Below are positions 1 through 8,668 of a stretch of 64,000 bases of DNA, in pieces. Each line of letters opens with the position of its first letter. Within the stretch, counting starts at the first letter, position 1. The notes beneath the pieces are model-generated. The model had not been told where the DNA came from, ran no database searches, and saw nothing but the letters and a program-made list of their open reading frames with translations. Both the position numbers and the translations under genes were made by a program. This DNA comes from Dorea sp. AF36-15AT (GTDB taxonomy: Bacteria > Bacillota > Clostridia > Lachnospirales > Lachnospiraceae). Location: the NCBI RefSeq assembly GCF_003477705.1, contig NZ_QUDV01000008.1:87978-151977 (forward strand), written 5' to 3'.

Positions 1-2783
1 CCGAGTTCATTCCCGATGATACCTACGGCACCGTCGATGTAACTTTCGCCTTCGACGCGTCTGACCTCAGGGCCAAGGACAAGGTGGTCGCTTTCGAGTC
101 CCTGTCCCTGAACGGCAAGGAACTCGCGAGCCATGCCGATATCGAGGACAAGTCCCAGACCGTCACCATCACGAAGCCCGCGCTTTCCACCACTGCCGTG
201 GACGGCTTGGATGCGGACAAGAACCTTATCGGTGAGGGCGATGTTACTATCGTCGATACCGTGAAGTACAAGAACGTGACCCCCGGCAAGACCTACAAGG
301 TTTCCGGCACCCTCTACGAGAAGGTCACCGACAAGGACGGCAAGGTCGCGAAGAAGCAGCTCCTCGATGCCGACGGCAACCCTGTCACAGCCGAGACCGA
401 GTTCATTCCCGATGATACCTACGGCACCGTCGATGTAACTTTCGCCTTCGACGCGTCTGACCTCAGGGCCAAGGACAAGGTGGTCGCTTTCGAGTCCCTG
501 TCCCTGAACGGCAAGGAACTCGCGAGCCATGCCGATATCGAGGACAAGTCCCAGACCGTCACCATCACGAAGCCCACGCTTTCCACCACTGCCGTGGACG
601 GCTTGGATGCGGACAAGAACCTTATCGGTGAGGGCGATGTTACTATCGTCGATACCGTGAAGTACAAGAACGTCACTCCCGGCAAGACCTACAAGGTTTC
701 CGGCACCCTCTACGAGAAGGTCACCGACAAGGACGGCAAGGTCGCCAAGAAGCAGCTCCTCGATGCCGACGGCAACCCTGTCACAGCCGAGACCGAGTTC
801 ATTCCCGAAACCGCTTTCGGTGATGTGGACGTTACCTTCACCTTCGACGCGTCTGACCTCAAGGCCAAGGACAAGGTGGTCGCTTTCGAGTCCCTGTCCC
901 TGAACGGCAAGGAACTCGCGAGCCATGCCGATATCGAGGACAAGTCCCAGACCGTCACCATCACGAAGCCCGAAGTCGGCACCACCGCCAAGGACGGTTT
1001 CGACGGCAATCAGACCGTCGTTTCCGATACCGAGGTTTCAGTGGTCGATACCGTGAAGTACAAGAACGTGACCCCCGGCAAGACCTACAAGGTTTCCGGC
1101 ACCCTCTACGAGAAGGTCACCGACAAGGACGGCAAGGTCGCGAAGAAGCAGCTCCTCGATGCCGACGGCAAACCCGTCACCGCCGAGACCGAGTTCGTTC
1201 CCGAGGACACCTACGGCACCGTCGATGTGACCTTCACCTTCGATGGGTCGCTCCTGAAAGACAACACGCCGGTGGTCGCTTTCGAGTCCCTGTCCTACAA
1301 GGGCAAGGAGATTGCTTCCCATAGTGATATCGAGGATGAAGGCCAGACGGTCACCATGCACACCTCCGAGATTGGCACCACAGCCACGGACAAGCTCGAT
1401 GGTGACAAGACCGTAATCGCCGATGCGGAGTCCACCGTCACCGACGAGGTTTCCTACGACCATGTGCTTACCGGCAAGGCTTACACCATGGCCGGTATCC
1501 TGATGGATGCAAAGACCGGCCTTCCCGTGCTGACCGGCGAAGGCGCGAAGAAGTATACTGAGGATGACCTCACCAAGTTCACCTCCGGCCTGATGAACGT
1601 GCTTGGCTTCCAGTCGAACGCCTACTCCATCAAGGTCAATGGCAAGGACTGGGGCAACGGTGCCACCATCGTGAAGAACGCGGACGGTTCCTACACCTAT
1701 GATGCTTCCGAGCGCACCGAGAACGCGGACGGCACTTGTACTGTCAAGACCGACACCCAGACTCTCACCGAGCAGGAGGACGGCACTTGGAAGCTCACCG
1801 GTCAGGAGGGTAACGGCACAGGCTCCGTCCGTAATATCGAGGAGACCTACAAGGCCGATGAGGTCGAGGTTACCGATAATGGTATCGACTGGTCGAACGC
1901 AAAGAAGCTCCCGACCGCTTCCATCGACCTTGCCAAGGTCAAGGCATATGCCGAGGAAAACAAAGACCTCCTCTCCTGCCTTGTCTACAAGACAGCGGAG
2001 TTCACCCCTGAGAAGGAGTCCGGTTCCATCGACATGGACTTCACCTTCAACTCCAACGACGTTATCGACCGCCTGTCCGGCGAGACCAAGAACCTCGTGG
2101 TCTTCGAGGTCATGTTCAAGGGCAGCATCGAGAACGCTTCCGATGAGACTCCCGTTTCCATCGTCGCGAGCGAATGCGATAAGGACAACGAGGGACAGAC
2201 GGTGAAACTCGCTCCGAGTGCCATCGGTACCACCGCGACCGACAAGTCCGACGGTGACCATGAACTGATGGCTGGCAAGGATGCCGTCATCACTGACGAG
2301 GTGAAGTACGAGGGTCTTATCCCCGGCAAGGAGTACACGCTCCATGCAACGCTCATGGATAAGAAGACCGGCGAGCCTTTGAAGGTTGCCGACAAGGGCG
2401 TGACCGCCGAACTCAAGTTCACGCCGAACAGTGAGAGCGGCACGGTCTCCATCAACCTCGGCGAGTTCGATGCAACCTCCCTCGACGGTCATACACTGGT
2501 TGTCTTCGAGGAGCTGACCAAACAGAGCGATATCGACGGCAAGGCCACGGACGTTACCGTGGCGGAGCACAAGGATATCAACGACGAGGGACAGTCCGTG
2601 ACCGTCACCTCGACCCCGGCAGGCTCCACCTACGGAAAGACCGGCGTTGACATGACGAACATCGCCATCGCCATCGGCATCCTCCTGATTGCCGCAGGCT
2701 GCGCGACCGCTTACGGCATCAAGAGCCGCAAGACCACCAAGGACGATGCAGACGAGAGTGCAGAGGATAACACCGAAGCCTAG
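1..2783 (+). CDS. VaFE-repeat surface adhesin, 5' end outside window
   Basis: The frame is open from base 3, so the N-terminus and signal peptide lie to the left; about 926 residues are visible. It is a chain of Ig-like ester-bond (VaFE, T-Q) domains. Each unit shows a DTVKYKNV-type strand with the bond-forming Thr, VVAFESL with the Glu, and a QTVT strand with the Gln. Three 132-residue units are almost identical. A fourth, an enlarged unit (about nt 1370-2215) and a final unit follow. The C-terminus is laid out for wall sorting: TYGKTG (nt 2628-2645), a hydrophobic helix and a basic SRKTTK tail, though the motif is not LPXTG. A class B-type sortase gene lies two genes downstream. Family knowledge suggests a stiff stalk-like adhesin; a role in mating-pair contact is inference. 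Confidence 0.85.
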   Translation, partial: EFIPDDTYGTVDVTFAFDASDLRAKDKVVAFESLSLNGKELASHADIEDKSQTVTITKPALSTTAVDGLDADKNLIGEGDVTIVDTVKYKNVTPGKTYKVSGTLYEKVTDKDGKVAKKQLLDADGNPVTAETEFIPDDTYGTVDVTFAFDASDLRAKDKVVAFESLSLNGKELASHADIEDKSQTVTITKPTLSTTAVDGLDADKNLIGEGDVTIVDTVKYKNVTPGKTYKVSGTLYEKVTDKDGKVAKKQLLDADGNPVTAETEFIPETAFGDVDVTFTFDASDLKAKDKVVAFESLSLNGKELASHADIEDKSQTVTITKPEVGTTAKDGFDGNQTVVSDTEVSVVDTVKYKNVTPGKTYKVSGTLYEKVTDKDGKVAKKQLLDADGKPVTAETEFVPEDTYGTVDVTFTFDGSLLKDNTPVVAFESLSYKGKEIASHSDIEDEGQTVTMHTSEIGTTATDKLDGDKTVIADAESTVTDEVSYDHVLTGKAYTMAGILMDAKTGLPVLTGEGAKKYTEDDLTKFTSGLMNVLGFQSNAYSIKVNGKDWGNGATIVKNADGSYTYDASERTENADGTCTVKTDTQTLTEQEDGTWKLTGQEGNGTGSVRNIEETYKADEVEVTDNGIDWSNAKKLPTASIDLAKVKAYAEENKDLLSCLVYKTAEFTPEKESGSIDMDFTFNSNDVIDRLSGETKNLVVFEVMFKGSIENASDETPVSIVASECDKDNEGQTVKLAPSAIGTTATDKSDGDHELMAGKDAVITDEVKYEGLIPGKEYTLHATLMDKKTGEPLKVADKGVTAELKFTPNSESGTVSINLGEFDATSLDGHTLVVFEELTKQSDIDGKATDVTVAEHKDINDEGQSVTVTSTPAGSTYGKTGVDMTNIAIAIGILLIAAGCATAYGIKSRKTTKDDADESAEDNTEA
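3..1190 (+). repeat. three tandem 396-bp near-identical coding repeats
   Basis: Units start at 3, 399 and 795, each 396 bp (132 codons), and encode ester-bond domains. Units 1 and 2 are almost identical even at third codon positions; unit 3 diverges only in part. A fourth, more diverged copy starts at 1191. The near-identity implies recent duplication or gene conversion, so the copy number probably varies between isolates. Confidence 0.9.
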
Positions 2784-2803
2784 TGCCCGTAACGCCTGAA
2801 ACC

Positions 2804-2841
2804 GGCAGGGTGCCAGCTCTTCGGCACCCTGCCTTCCTTTT
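2804..2841 (+). terminator. terminator after the adhesin gene
   Basis: GGCAGGGTGCC pairs with GGCACCCTGCC across an 8-nt loop, followed by CTTCCTTTT. It separates the adhesin from the next gene, which has its own Shine-Dalgarno GAAAGGGGG. Confidence 0.8.
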
Positions 2842-2863
2842 AATTTGAAAGGGGGATACACCC

Positions 2864-3505
2864 ATGAAGGACGATAAAGAGAACGATATCGAGATGAACG
2901 ACGGAGATTCCACCGAATCACCTGCGGATGGGAACAACATGCACGCGAACCCGGAAAGCGAGAAGAAGCCGCATAACCGGAAGGTCATTGCCGCCATCTG
3001 CGGCCTTGCTCTCGTCGCGCTCATCGGCGGCGGTGCCTATTATGGCATCGGCCACCAAACCGATGCAGATTCCAAGGCCGAATCCGTGCAGGCGAATGAT
3101 TCCAAGGAAAGCGGTTCCGACGCGTCTGCGAAGGACGGCTCTAAGAGCAAAGAGAAGTCTCACACCCACGACTGGTCTATCACCTACAAGACCGTCCACC
3201 ATGACGCTGTGACGCACACGGAGCACGTGGCACCCGTCTACCAGAACCTGACCACCTACCATACCGTTTGCAATGAGTGCAAGCAGGTCATCGACGGCAA
3301 GGCCGATGACCACATCAAGCAGACCGGTCACTCCGGCTACTCCACCAACGTCCCCATCACCGATGAGGTCATGGTGAGCGAGGGCTATGATAAACAGGTC
3401 ACCGACACCCCGGCTTACGATGAGACGGTCATCGACAAGCTGGTCTGCACCACCTGCGGAGCGACGAAGGATGCCCCGCAGGCCACATCGGATGCCGCCA
3501 AGTAA
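2864..3505 (+). CDS. membrane-anchored CxxC / VTHTE-motif protein
   Basis: 213 residues; the start follows GAAAGGGGGATACACCC. An acidic, hydrophilic N-terminus (about 1-38) precedes one membrane helix (IAAICGLALVALIGGGAYYG, about 42-61), a low-complexity Ser/Lys/Asp linker, and an outer domain rich in His and Thr with HDAVTHTEHVAPVY. The domain holds two CxxC pairs (CNEC, CTTC) that could bind zinc or form a disulfide. The same design (helix, linker, VTHTE strands, CxxC) recurs in the protein at 7217-8599, so the element carries two members of one family. The position between adhesin and sortase suggests a cell-surface role in conjugation; the function is not known. Confidence 0.75.
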   Translation: MKDDKENDIEMNDGDSTESPADGNNMHANPESEKKPHNRKVIAAICGLALVALIGGGAYYGIGHQTDADSKAESVQANDSKESGSDASAKDGSKSKEKSHTHDWSITYKTVHHDAVTHTEHVAPVYQNLTTYHTVCNECKQVIDGKADDHIKQTGHSGYSTNVPITDEVMVSEGYDKQVTDTPAYDETVIDKLVCTTCGATKDAPQATSDAAK

Positions 3506-3510
3506 TTCAG

Positions 3511-4338
3511 ATGGCCAGATTGGGAAATCATAACCGGAAATCCCGTGCGGCTTTTGCGGCAGCGGCGGTCTTCTTGGCCGTCGCTGCCATCCTTTTCGGC
3601 GTGCTGCTTCATTTCTATCGGGATGCAAGTCCCTCACCGTCACCAAACGGCACGCCGCAGGAAACCGCCACGGAAAGCGCAGGTGGTCGGGAATCCGAGT
3701 TCCCTACTGTTGATTGGGATTACTGGAAGAGCGTGAACGGGGATGTTATCGGATGGATAACCGTGCCGGGGACGGATATCAACCATCCCATCCTGCAAGC
3801 TCACGCATCCGACCCGGATTACTACCTGCATCACGATATCTACCGGAACTACAATCCCTTGGGTGCGCTCTATCTCGACGCAGAATGCGAGAAGGAGGGC
3901 TTTCAAAGTCCGAATGCCGTCATCCTCGGACACAGCCTGACCCTCGGGAACGCGGTCACCTGTTTCGGCAACGTCCAACGGTATAGCGATAAATCCTTCG
4001 CTTCTGAGCATCAGACGGTACTCATCCAAACCCCAAACACCAAGATGCGCTACACCGTGCGCTTCGCGAATATCGTGAAGGGATGGGAGCCGACCAAACG
4101 GACGGTCTTTGCCGGTGATTCGGATTTTCGGAACTGGTACGATTCTTCGCGAGAATCTGCCGCCATGGTACTCGATACCAATTCCGAACCGAATCAGGTC
4201 ATCTCCCTCGTCTCCTGCTCCTATAACTTCTGGAAGCAGAATGAGCGGACGGTCGTGACCACCAGTATCGACCAAAAACAGGCGCAAACGGAAACTGTTT
4301 CGACCGAATCCCGTCAGACTGGCTCTGGTGCCGAATAA
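3511..4338 (+). CDS. class B-type sortase
   Basis: 275 residues with an N-terminal membrane helix (about 13-35) and an extracytoplasmic transpeptidase domain. The catalytic set is visible: His141 in ILGHSL, Cys236 in LVSCSYNF and Arg246 in NERTVV. The DWDYWKSVNGDVIGWITVPG segment is typical of class B sortases. It starts 5 bp after the upstream stop with little Shine-Dalgarno, so translation is probably coupled. The obvious substrate is the adhesin two genes upstream, although its TYGKTG sorting motif is unusual. Attachment to the wall or to another surface protein is inferred from the family. Confidence 0.9.
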   Translation: MARLGNHNRKSRAAFAAAAVFLAVAAILFGVLLHFYRDASPSPSPNGTPQETATESAGGRESEFPTVDWDYWKSVNGDVIGWITVPGTDINHPILQAHASDPDYYLHHDIYRNYNPLGALYLDAECEKEGFQSPNAVILGHSLTLGNAVTCFGNVQRYSDKSFASEHQTVLIQTPNTKMRYTVRFANIVKGWEPTKRTVFAGDSDFRNWYDSSRESAAMVLDTNSEPNQVISLVSCSYNFWKQNERTVVTTSIDQKQAQTETVSTESRQTGSGAE

Positions 4339-4385
4339 GGACAGGTTTCAATCTGTTCGCACTCACGCTACAAACCTACCGCCAA

Positions 4386-4421
4386 GACCCCGCAGATTCG
4401 ATTCTGTGGGGTCGTTTTCTT
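4386..4421 (+). terminator. terminator after sortase
   Basis: GACCCCGCAG and CTGTGGGGTC form a 10-bp stem with an 8-nt loop, followed by GTTTTCTT. It ends the surface-protein transcription unit. Confidence 0.85.
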
Positions 4422-4427
4422 AGAGCA

Positions 4428-4456
4428 TGTCGGAAAAGCGGCGGCTATCGTATAAT
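4428..4456 (+). promoter_or_regulatory. promoter of the ArdC-like gene
   Basis: A perfect TATAAT at 4451-4456 lies 28 bp before the Shine-Dalgarno. A weak TGTCGG stands 17 bp upstream as the -35. Confidence 0.6.
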
Positions 4457-4484
4457 TTTAATGAGCTTTCCCGGAAAGGAGACC

Positions 4485-5540
4485 ATGATGAAATCTAAGC
4501 AGAAGCAGACTCCTATGGAGATTATTGATAACCAGCGTCAGGCGGTCGTTGAGAAAATCATCGAGGACATGAAGCGCGACGGGCTTCGTTGGGCAGAACC
4601 GTACCTGCCCTCCCTAACACCGCACAACCCCGTCTCCGGCACCGTGTATCAGGGCGGAAACCGCGTGCATCTTGGCTTCATCGGGTTCATGCGCGGCTAC
4701 ACGGACAACCGGTGGGCTACCTTCAACCAGATAAAGGATGCCGGTTGGCATGTGAAAAAAGGTGCCAAGTCCGCGCTCATCGAGAAATGGAAGCAGTTCG
4801 CCTTCTACAAGGAAAACGAGGATACCGGCGAGAAGGAGCTTGCCGGACGCTACCCGAAGCTCGTGGGCTACTGGAACGTCTTCAATGCGGAGGATATCGA
4901 GGGCATCCCGCCGGAGAACGCTCCCGTCCATCTGAACGACCGAACGGCAACCATCGCACAGAACCTTGAGGAGTCTTCCAGATGCCCCGTCATCGAGAGC
5001 AGCGGCTACCTCGGAAGTGCCGCCTACTCTCCGGCTACCGACCGCATCCTCATCGCCCCGCGAGAGACCTTTCGCTCAGATGAAGCGTTCACCCGCGTCC
5101 TGCTGCATGAGATGACCCACTCCACCGGACACCCATCCGCCCTCGCCCGTGAACTCGACACCCGGTTCGGAAGCCCCTCCTATGCTGAGGAAGAGCTGGT
5201 CGCGGAGCTTGGAAGCCTGTTCCTTTCCGCAGACCTCGGTATCCAGAGCACCGATTTGGAGGGCGAGTTCTACGAGAACCACGTCTCCTATCTGCAATCT
5301 TGGATGAACGCCTTGGAAAACGACCCATCCTACCTCTTCAAAGCCGCATCGAAGGCAGACCATGCAGACACCTTCATCATGGAGCGCTACGAGGAGGAGC
5401 TTGGAAAGAACATCGAGATTGACGCACCGGAACTGGAAGAGGAGGTATCGCTCGCCGGGGAGAGTCATGACATGGCAAGCACATCCGAACACCAGTCGGA
5501 AAGCGAGATGCCAGAAAATGTTCTCTCCACCGTTCTGTAA
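4485..5540 (+). CDS. ArdC-like antirestriction protein (ssDNA-binding domain plus zincin metallopeptidase)
   Basis: 351 residues. The start at 4485 follows GGAAAGGAG; an upstream in-frame ATG at 4461 lies too close to the -10 box. The N-terminal half (about 15-140, with GFMRGYTDNRWATFNQ) matches the ArdC N-terminal ssDNA-binding domain. The second half is a zincin-like peptidase with HEMTHSTGH (His208-Glu209...His212) and a downstream Glu-rich helix. The family protects incoming single-stranded plasmid DNA from restriction. The acidic C-terminal tail (about 315-351) lies outside both domains and contains GESHDMASTSE, faintly like the tails at 6794 and 11571. It has its own promoter and stands alone. 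Confidence 0.85.
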   Translation: MMKSKQKQTPMEIIDNQRQAVVEKIIEDMKRDGLRWAEPYLPSLTPHNPVSGTVYQGGNRVHLGFIGFMRGYTDNRWATFNQIKDAGWHVKKGAKSALIEKWKQFAFYKENEDTGEKELAGRYPKLVGYWNVFNAEDIEGIPPENAPVHLNDRTATIAQNLEESSRCPVIESSGYLGSAAYSPATDRILIAPRETFRSDEAFTRVLLHEMTHSTGHPSALARELDTRFGSPSYAEEELVAELGSLFLSADLGIQSTDLEGEFYENHVSYLQSWMNALENDPSYLFKAASKADHADTFIMERYEEELGKNIEIDAPELEEEVSLAGESHDMASTSEHQSESEMPENVLSTVL

Positions 5541-5579
5541 CATGCGTTTGCCAAAAAGAACGTGTGTTCAATTCCTATA

Positions 5580-5608
5580 TTGCCGTAATACCGGCATTAT
5601 AGTATAAT
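5580..5608 (+). promoter_or_regulatory. promoter of the 5652 operon
   Basis: TTGCCG (5580-5585) and TATAAT (5603-5608) are separated by 17 bp. The spacer contains TAATACCGGCATTA, a near-perfect palindrome that could be an operator. Confidence 0.75.
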
Positions 5609-5651
5609 GGTAACATATGATAACAGCCATCTGGCAGAAAGGACGATAGGT

Positions 5652-5987
5652 ATGGCAGAAATGGAAAAGAGACCTTGGCGCTTCACCATCGAGTTCGATG
5701 ATGAGAAGGCAAAAAGGAATGGTTACAACGTAGATGACCTCTACGATTGCGTGGGAAAGTATGCGGAGCAGATGGGCAACGTGCGCATCGGTCTTGGTAC
5801 TTGGCAGGCAAAGAACCGCAAGGTGCAGTTCGGGGCGCAGTGCCCTGTTTGCGCGACTCTATCCAAACAGCCTTGGGTGATGCAGAACATTAAGTCATGG
5901 CGCACCTATGAGGATATGAATGAACCGGAGGGTGAAGACTACCTACAGGTAATCCGGGATATCAGTCCGGAACGTATTTACGACTAA
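5652..5987 (+). CDS. unknown small cytoplasmic protein
   Basis: 111 residues, starting after AGAAAGGACGATAGGT; the promoter at 5580-5608 excludes the longer upstream frame. No signal or membrane segment. It begins with a charged strand (RPWRFTIEFDDEKAKR), and there is one isolated CPVC pair near the middle. I do not recognise the family. It is the first gene of a two-gene unit with the VapD-like protein, so an antitoxin or partner role is possible but unproven. Confidence 0.7.
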   Translation: MAEMEKRPWRFTIEFDDEKAKRNGYNVDDLYDCVGKYAEQMGNVRIGLGTWQAKNRKVQFGAQCPVCATLSKQPWVMQNIKSWRTYEDMNEPEGEDYLQVIRDISPERIYD

Positions 5988-6011
5988 CCGCATTTACACT
6001 TAGGATTCCAA

Positions 6012-6794
6012 ATGGAACTTGATAGGAAAGCATTTCACTTCGACCTAGACAACGAGTCTGTTGAACGATTCTATACTGGTAAAAAGAATCCATGGTCAGA
6101 CATTCAAGACTTTCTGGAATCCCATTGCTTTGAAAAGCCACAATATTCTGGATATGAATCGGCTGAAAATATCGTCATGTCCTATCAACGTGCTTATGGC
6201 ACCATAGATGAGATGATGAATGAGTTTCCTTGGTTCCAAAAATGCTTGAAAGCGGCCACCTTCACGGAAATCGGTGAAAGCTACGATGTGAAGGAGTTTC
6301 TTGAAAGCGGAATGCAGTTATCCCCTTCCTCTCGCCCCGACACCCGTAAGGAGCTTCACTTTGATTTGGGAACGGCTGCGCTCAGCGAAAATTACAGCTC
6401 CATTAGGCCGAACGCTTGGCGCGGCGCTTGGACGCTTATCCAAATCTTCATGGAACGCAACGGATTCATCCATACCCAGTATTCCGGATACGAGTCTCTA
6501 GCGATGATGCCGATTGACAAGGCGATGGCCGTCATGGAGAAATTGCAACAGCGATACCCTTGGTTCAAGGATTCCCTTCTCGCCGCGTCGCTCACCGAGG
6601 TCGGCGAGCGCCACGATGCTCTCTCCTATATCAAGGGTTCCAGTGGTATCATCGTTCCGGTTCCCGCCCATTCGTTTGAGCGTGAGGAGCCGGATTTCTT
6701 CGGTTCCGAAATCGGTGATATGAAAGGTGCAACCACAGAACTATCGAAACAGAACGGGTTGGAACCACCGAAAAACCTGAATAACGAGCATTAG
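6012..6794 (+). CDS. tandem double-VapD-like protein
   Basis: 260 residues with two copies of a VapD-like domain (about 5-97 and 112-205). Each has an FHFDL strand, a W..IQ.F.E helix, a QYSGYES loop, a PWF helix and a TE(I/V)GE strand. VapD family members are small Cas2-like endoribonucleases, usually about 95 residues acting as dimers; here two units are fused. The C-terminal 35 residues (from PDFFGSEIGDMKG to KNLNNEH) lie outside the domains and closely match the tail of the HipA-like kinase at 10240-11571. A weak Shine-Dalgarno (AGGAT) follows the upstream gene by 24 bp. RNase activity is inferred from the family. Confidence 0.75.
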   Translation: MELDRKAFHFDLDNESVERFYTGKKNPWSDIQDFLESHCFEKPQYSGYESAENIVMSYQRAYGTIDEMMNEFPWFQKCLKAATFTEIGESYDVKEFLESGMQLSPSSRPDTRKELHFDLGTAALSENYSSIRPNAWRGAWTLIQIFMERNGFIHTQYSGYESLAMMPIDKAMAVMEKLQQRYPWFKDSLLAASLTEVGERHDALSYIKGSSGIIVPVPAHSFEREEPDFFGSEIGDMKGATTELSKQNGLEPPKNLNNEH

Positions 6795-6796
6795 AA

Positions 6797-6825
6797 AAAA
6801 GCCCCGGCCATTGGTCGGGGCTTTT
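6797..6825 (+). terminator. bidirectional terminator
   Basis: AAAAGCCCCGGCC and GGTCGGGGCTTTT form a 13-bp stem with a 3-nt loop. It separates the plus-strand VapD-like gene from the convergent gene ending at 6858. Confidence 0.9.
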
Positions 6826-6857
6826 CATCTATATGGACTCTCTAACTGTTAGTCTTG

Positions 6858-7208
6858 TCATCCTGCACGATACGGTCTAGGCTCTTTCCAGCCGATAGCC
6901 GCTAGACCTCCATGGCCGGTACATTCTTCAAGCGCGACGGTCTTTTTGCTCACATGAGTCTGATACCTTACATCATCCGCCGGTTCCGTTCCAGCATAAG
7001 AGCATACTTCGCTCTCATGGAAATAGACATAGCTGCGATAGGCAAGCGAACTCGGATGCATCCGATGACCCTGCTCTCCGGGTTTTGGTTCATATCCCCA
7101 CTCGCGCCATTGCTTACGCGTCTTGAATCGTGCGCCAAGCTCAGGGTGATTCTTTACTGGTAGCCCGGTCTCTTCATTGCAGTAATCGTGAGGTATATCC
7201 GTAAACAT
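6858..7208 (-). CDS. unknown 116-residue protein
   Basis: Start at 7208 (MFTDIPHDY), with GGGGATTTC just upstream. Last gene of the minus-strand operon, 8 bp after the stop of the membrane protein at 7217. Rich in His, Tyr and Trp, with scattered Cys and no membrane helix. I do not recognise it. Confidence 0.6.
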   Translation of the reverse strand: MFTDIPHDYCNEETGLPVKNHPELGARFKTRKQWREWGYEPKPGEQGHRMHPSSLAYRSYVYFHESEVCSYAGTEPADDVRYQTHVSKKTVALEECTGHGGLAAIGWKEPRPYRAG

Positions 7209-7216
7209 GAAATCCC

Positions 7217-8599
7217 CTATTTCCGAGCACCGCAGGAACAAGTGTAGTATGCCGCAGAATCTGTAATCGTAACCGTTTCCTCCCATGCCGCAGAATCTGT
7301 AATCGTAACCGTTTCCTCCCATGCCGCAGAATCTGTTACGGTATTGTATACCGTATGATATGCGCCACATGCTTTATTGCCTGCCATAAGTGCATTATAC
7401 GCATGAGCTTGTTCATTGCCCGTGATATCTGCTCCGCAGCCGTTGCAAATTGAGCGCTCTTCCGTATGGGTCACTGCGGGATGGTACACTTTCTCCGTAT
7501 GGGTCACTGCGGGATGGTACACCTTCTCCGTATGAGTCACCGCAGGATGGTAGATATCATACTTATGAACATGCGCCGGGGTGTCATCCTTTTTCGATGA
7601 ACTGCCTGAATTGGTGTTTGAGCCGGAGTTGCTGCTGTTGCCGCCACTCGGCTTGCTATCGGATTTTCCTTCGTCTTTCTTGGAAGATGAATTGCTCTTG
7701 TTTCCAGAATTATCGGAGCTGCCTGTGGTCTTCCCATTATCCTTCTTGGAGCCGTTGGATGAGCCTGAATCGCTCTTCTTGCTGTCGGAAGTTTCCGGGG
7801 TCTTCGCGTCGGACTTCTCTTCCTTGGCCGTCTCCTGCGCCTTTTCGCTCTCCTTCTCGACGGCATCGGCATCGGCGTTCGGGTTCTTCTTGATGTTGTC
7901 CTCGAACTTCTTCACGACCTCAGCGCCCTTGTCTCCGGTCAGGGTGGAATCGCCCTTCTTCACGGCTTCCGCAACGTCCTTGGCAATGGCGGTCAGGTCA
8001 TCTTTCGTTACCTTGTCCGCATCCACCTTATCGAAAGTCACGCCTGTGGCAACTGTCTTGTCGGCTTTTCCGGCGGTAACCTTCTTCGATGGCACCTTAT
8101 AGATGGAGCCGTCGGCGTTCACCGGTGAGATGAATGTGACGGTATAGGTACCGGACTCACCGACCTTCACGGTCACCTGCTTGTTCGCGGCGATAGCGGT
8201 GTAGAAGTCTACTTTCCCGTCCGCATCCTCGATATGGGCGATGACGGGCGTGGAGGTGTCCGCATCCCAGCCGTCGGCCTTCACCTCAAGGGTAAGTACC
8301 ATGTCCTGCTTCTCATCGTCCTTTGACTGGGACACCGCAGGGGCATTGGAATCTCCCGTCCAACTGGCATGTGAGATGGCGTAAGCCCCGCCGCCGATGA
8401 GAAGCGCCGCACAGAGGATTCCCGCACCAGCCGCGCAGACCTGCTTACGGGAGAACTCGCGCCCGAAGAGCACGAGCGGCTTCTTAGCGTTCTCCTCCTC
8501 CGTCGAATCCACGACCTTCGGGATTTCGGCGGTCTTGTCCGCCGGGACACCCTCAGTCTCGATGCTGTTGTTGTTAAACATATTGCTGTCATTCTTCAT
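7217..8599 (-). CDS. large membrane-anchored VTHTE/CxxC surface protein
   Basis: 460 residues; start at 8599 after AGAAAGGACTGACAGAA. An acidic cytoplasmic stretch (about 1-60) and one membrane helix (about 65-85) precede an Ig-like outer domain (about 100-190), a long Ser/Lys/Asp-rich spacer (about 230-345), three VYHPAVTHTEK repeats, a CNGC pair, three TDSAAWEETVTI-type repeats and a terminal CSC. The order helix, linker, VTHTE, CxxC matches the protein at 2864-3505. The spacer looks wall-spanning. It is probably part of the conjugation envelope apparatus or an adhesin; the function is unknown. Confidence 0.75.
   Translation of the reverse strand: MKNDSNMFNNNSIETEGVPADKTAEIPKVVDSTEEENAKKPLVLFGREFSRKQVCAAGAGILCAALLIGGGAYAISHASWTGDSNAPAVSQSKDDEKQDMVLTLEVKADGWDADTSTPVIAHIEDADGKVDFYTAIAANKQVTVKVGESGTYTVTFISPVNADGSIYKVPSKKVTAGKADKTVATGVTFDKVDADKVTKDDLTAIAKDVAEAVKKGDSTLTGDKGAEVVKKFEDNIKKNPNADADAVEKESEKAQETAKEEKSDAKTPETSDSKKSDSGSSNGSKKDNGKTTGSSDNSGNKSNSSSKKDEGKSDSKPSGGNSSNSGSNTNSGSSSKKDDTPAHVHKYDIYHPAVTHTEKVYHPAVTHTEKVYHPAVTHTEERSICNGCGADITGNEQAHAYNALMAGNKACGAYHTVYNTVTDSAAWEETVTITDSAAWEETVTITDSAAYYTCSCGARK
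7249..7559 (-). repeat. two sets of short coding tandem repeats
   Basis: A 36-bp unit at 7249-7284 and 7285-7320 (partly again from 7321) encodes 12-residue TDSAAWEETVTI repeats. A 33-bp unit from 7461, 7494 and 7527 encodes 11-residue VYHPAVTHTEK repeats. Both keep the frame, so they are protein repeats prone to slippage. Confidence 0.85.
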
Positions 8600-8668
8600 T
8601 TCTGTCAGTCCTTTCTGTCTCATAAGAAGTTTTCTTGCTCTCTATCTATCCATATTACCGGTAGGTCT

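Noticed and set aside
3..1190. Regular repeats as a possible CRISPR
   Set aside because: Units are 396 bp with no spacers and keep one frame; they encode protein domains.
1038..2921. 627-codon open frame antisense to the adhesin gene
   Set aside because: It arises from the repeats and high G+C; no start signal, and the plus-strand protein is clearly real.
7249..7559. 36-bp and 33-bp repeats as a possible CRISPR
   Set aside because: Units are directly adjacent without spacers and encode peptide repeats.
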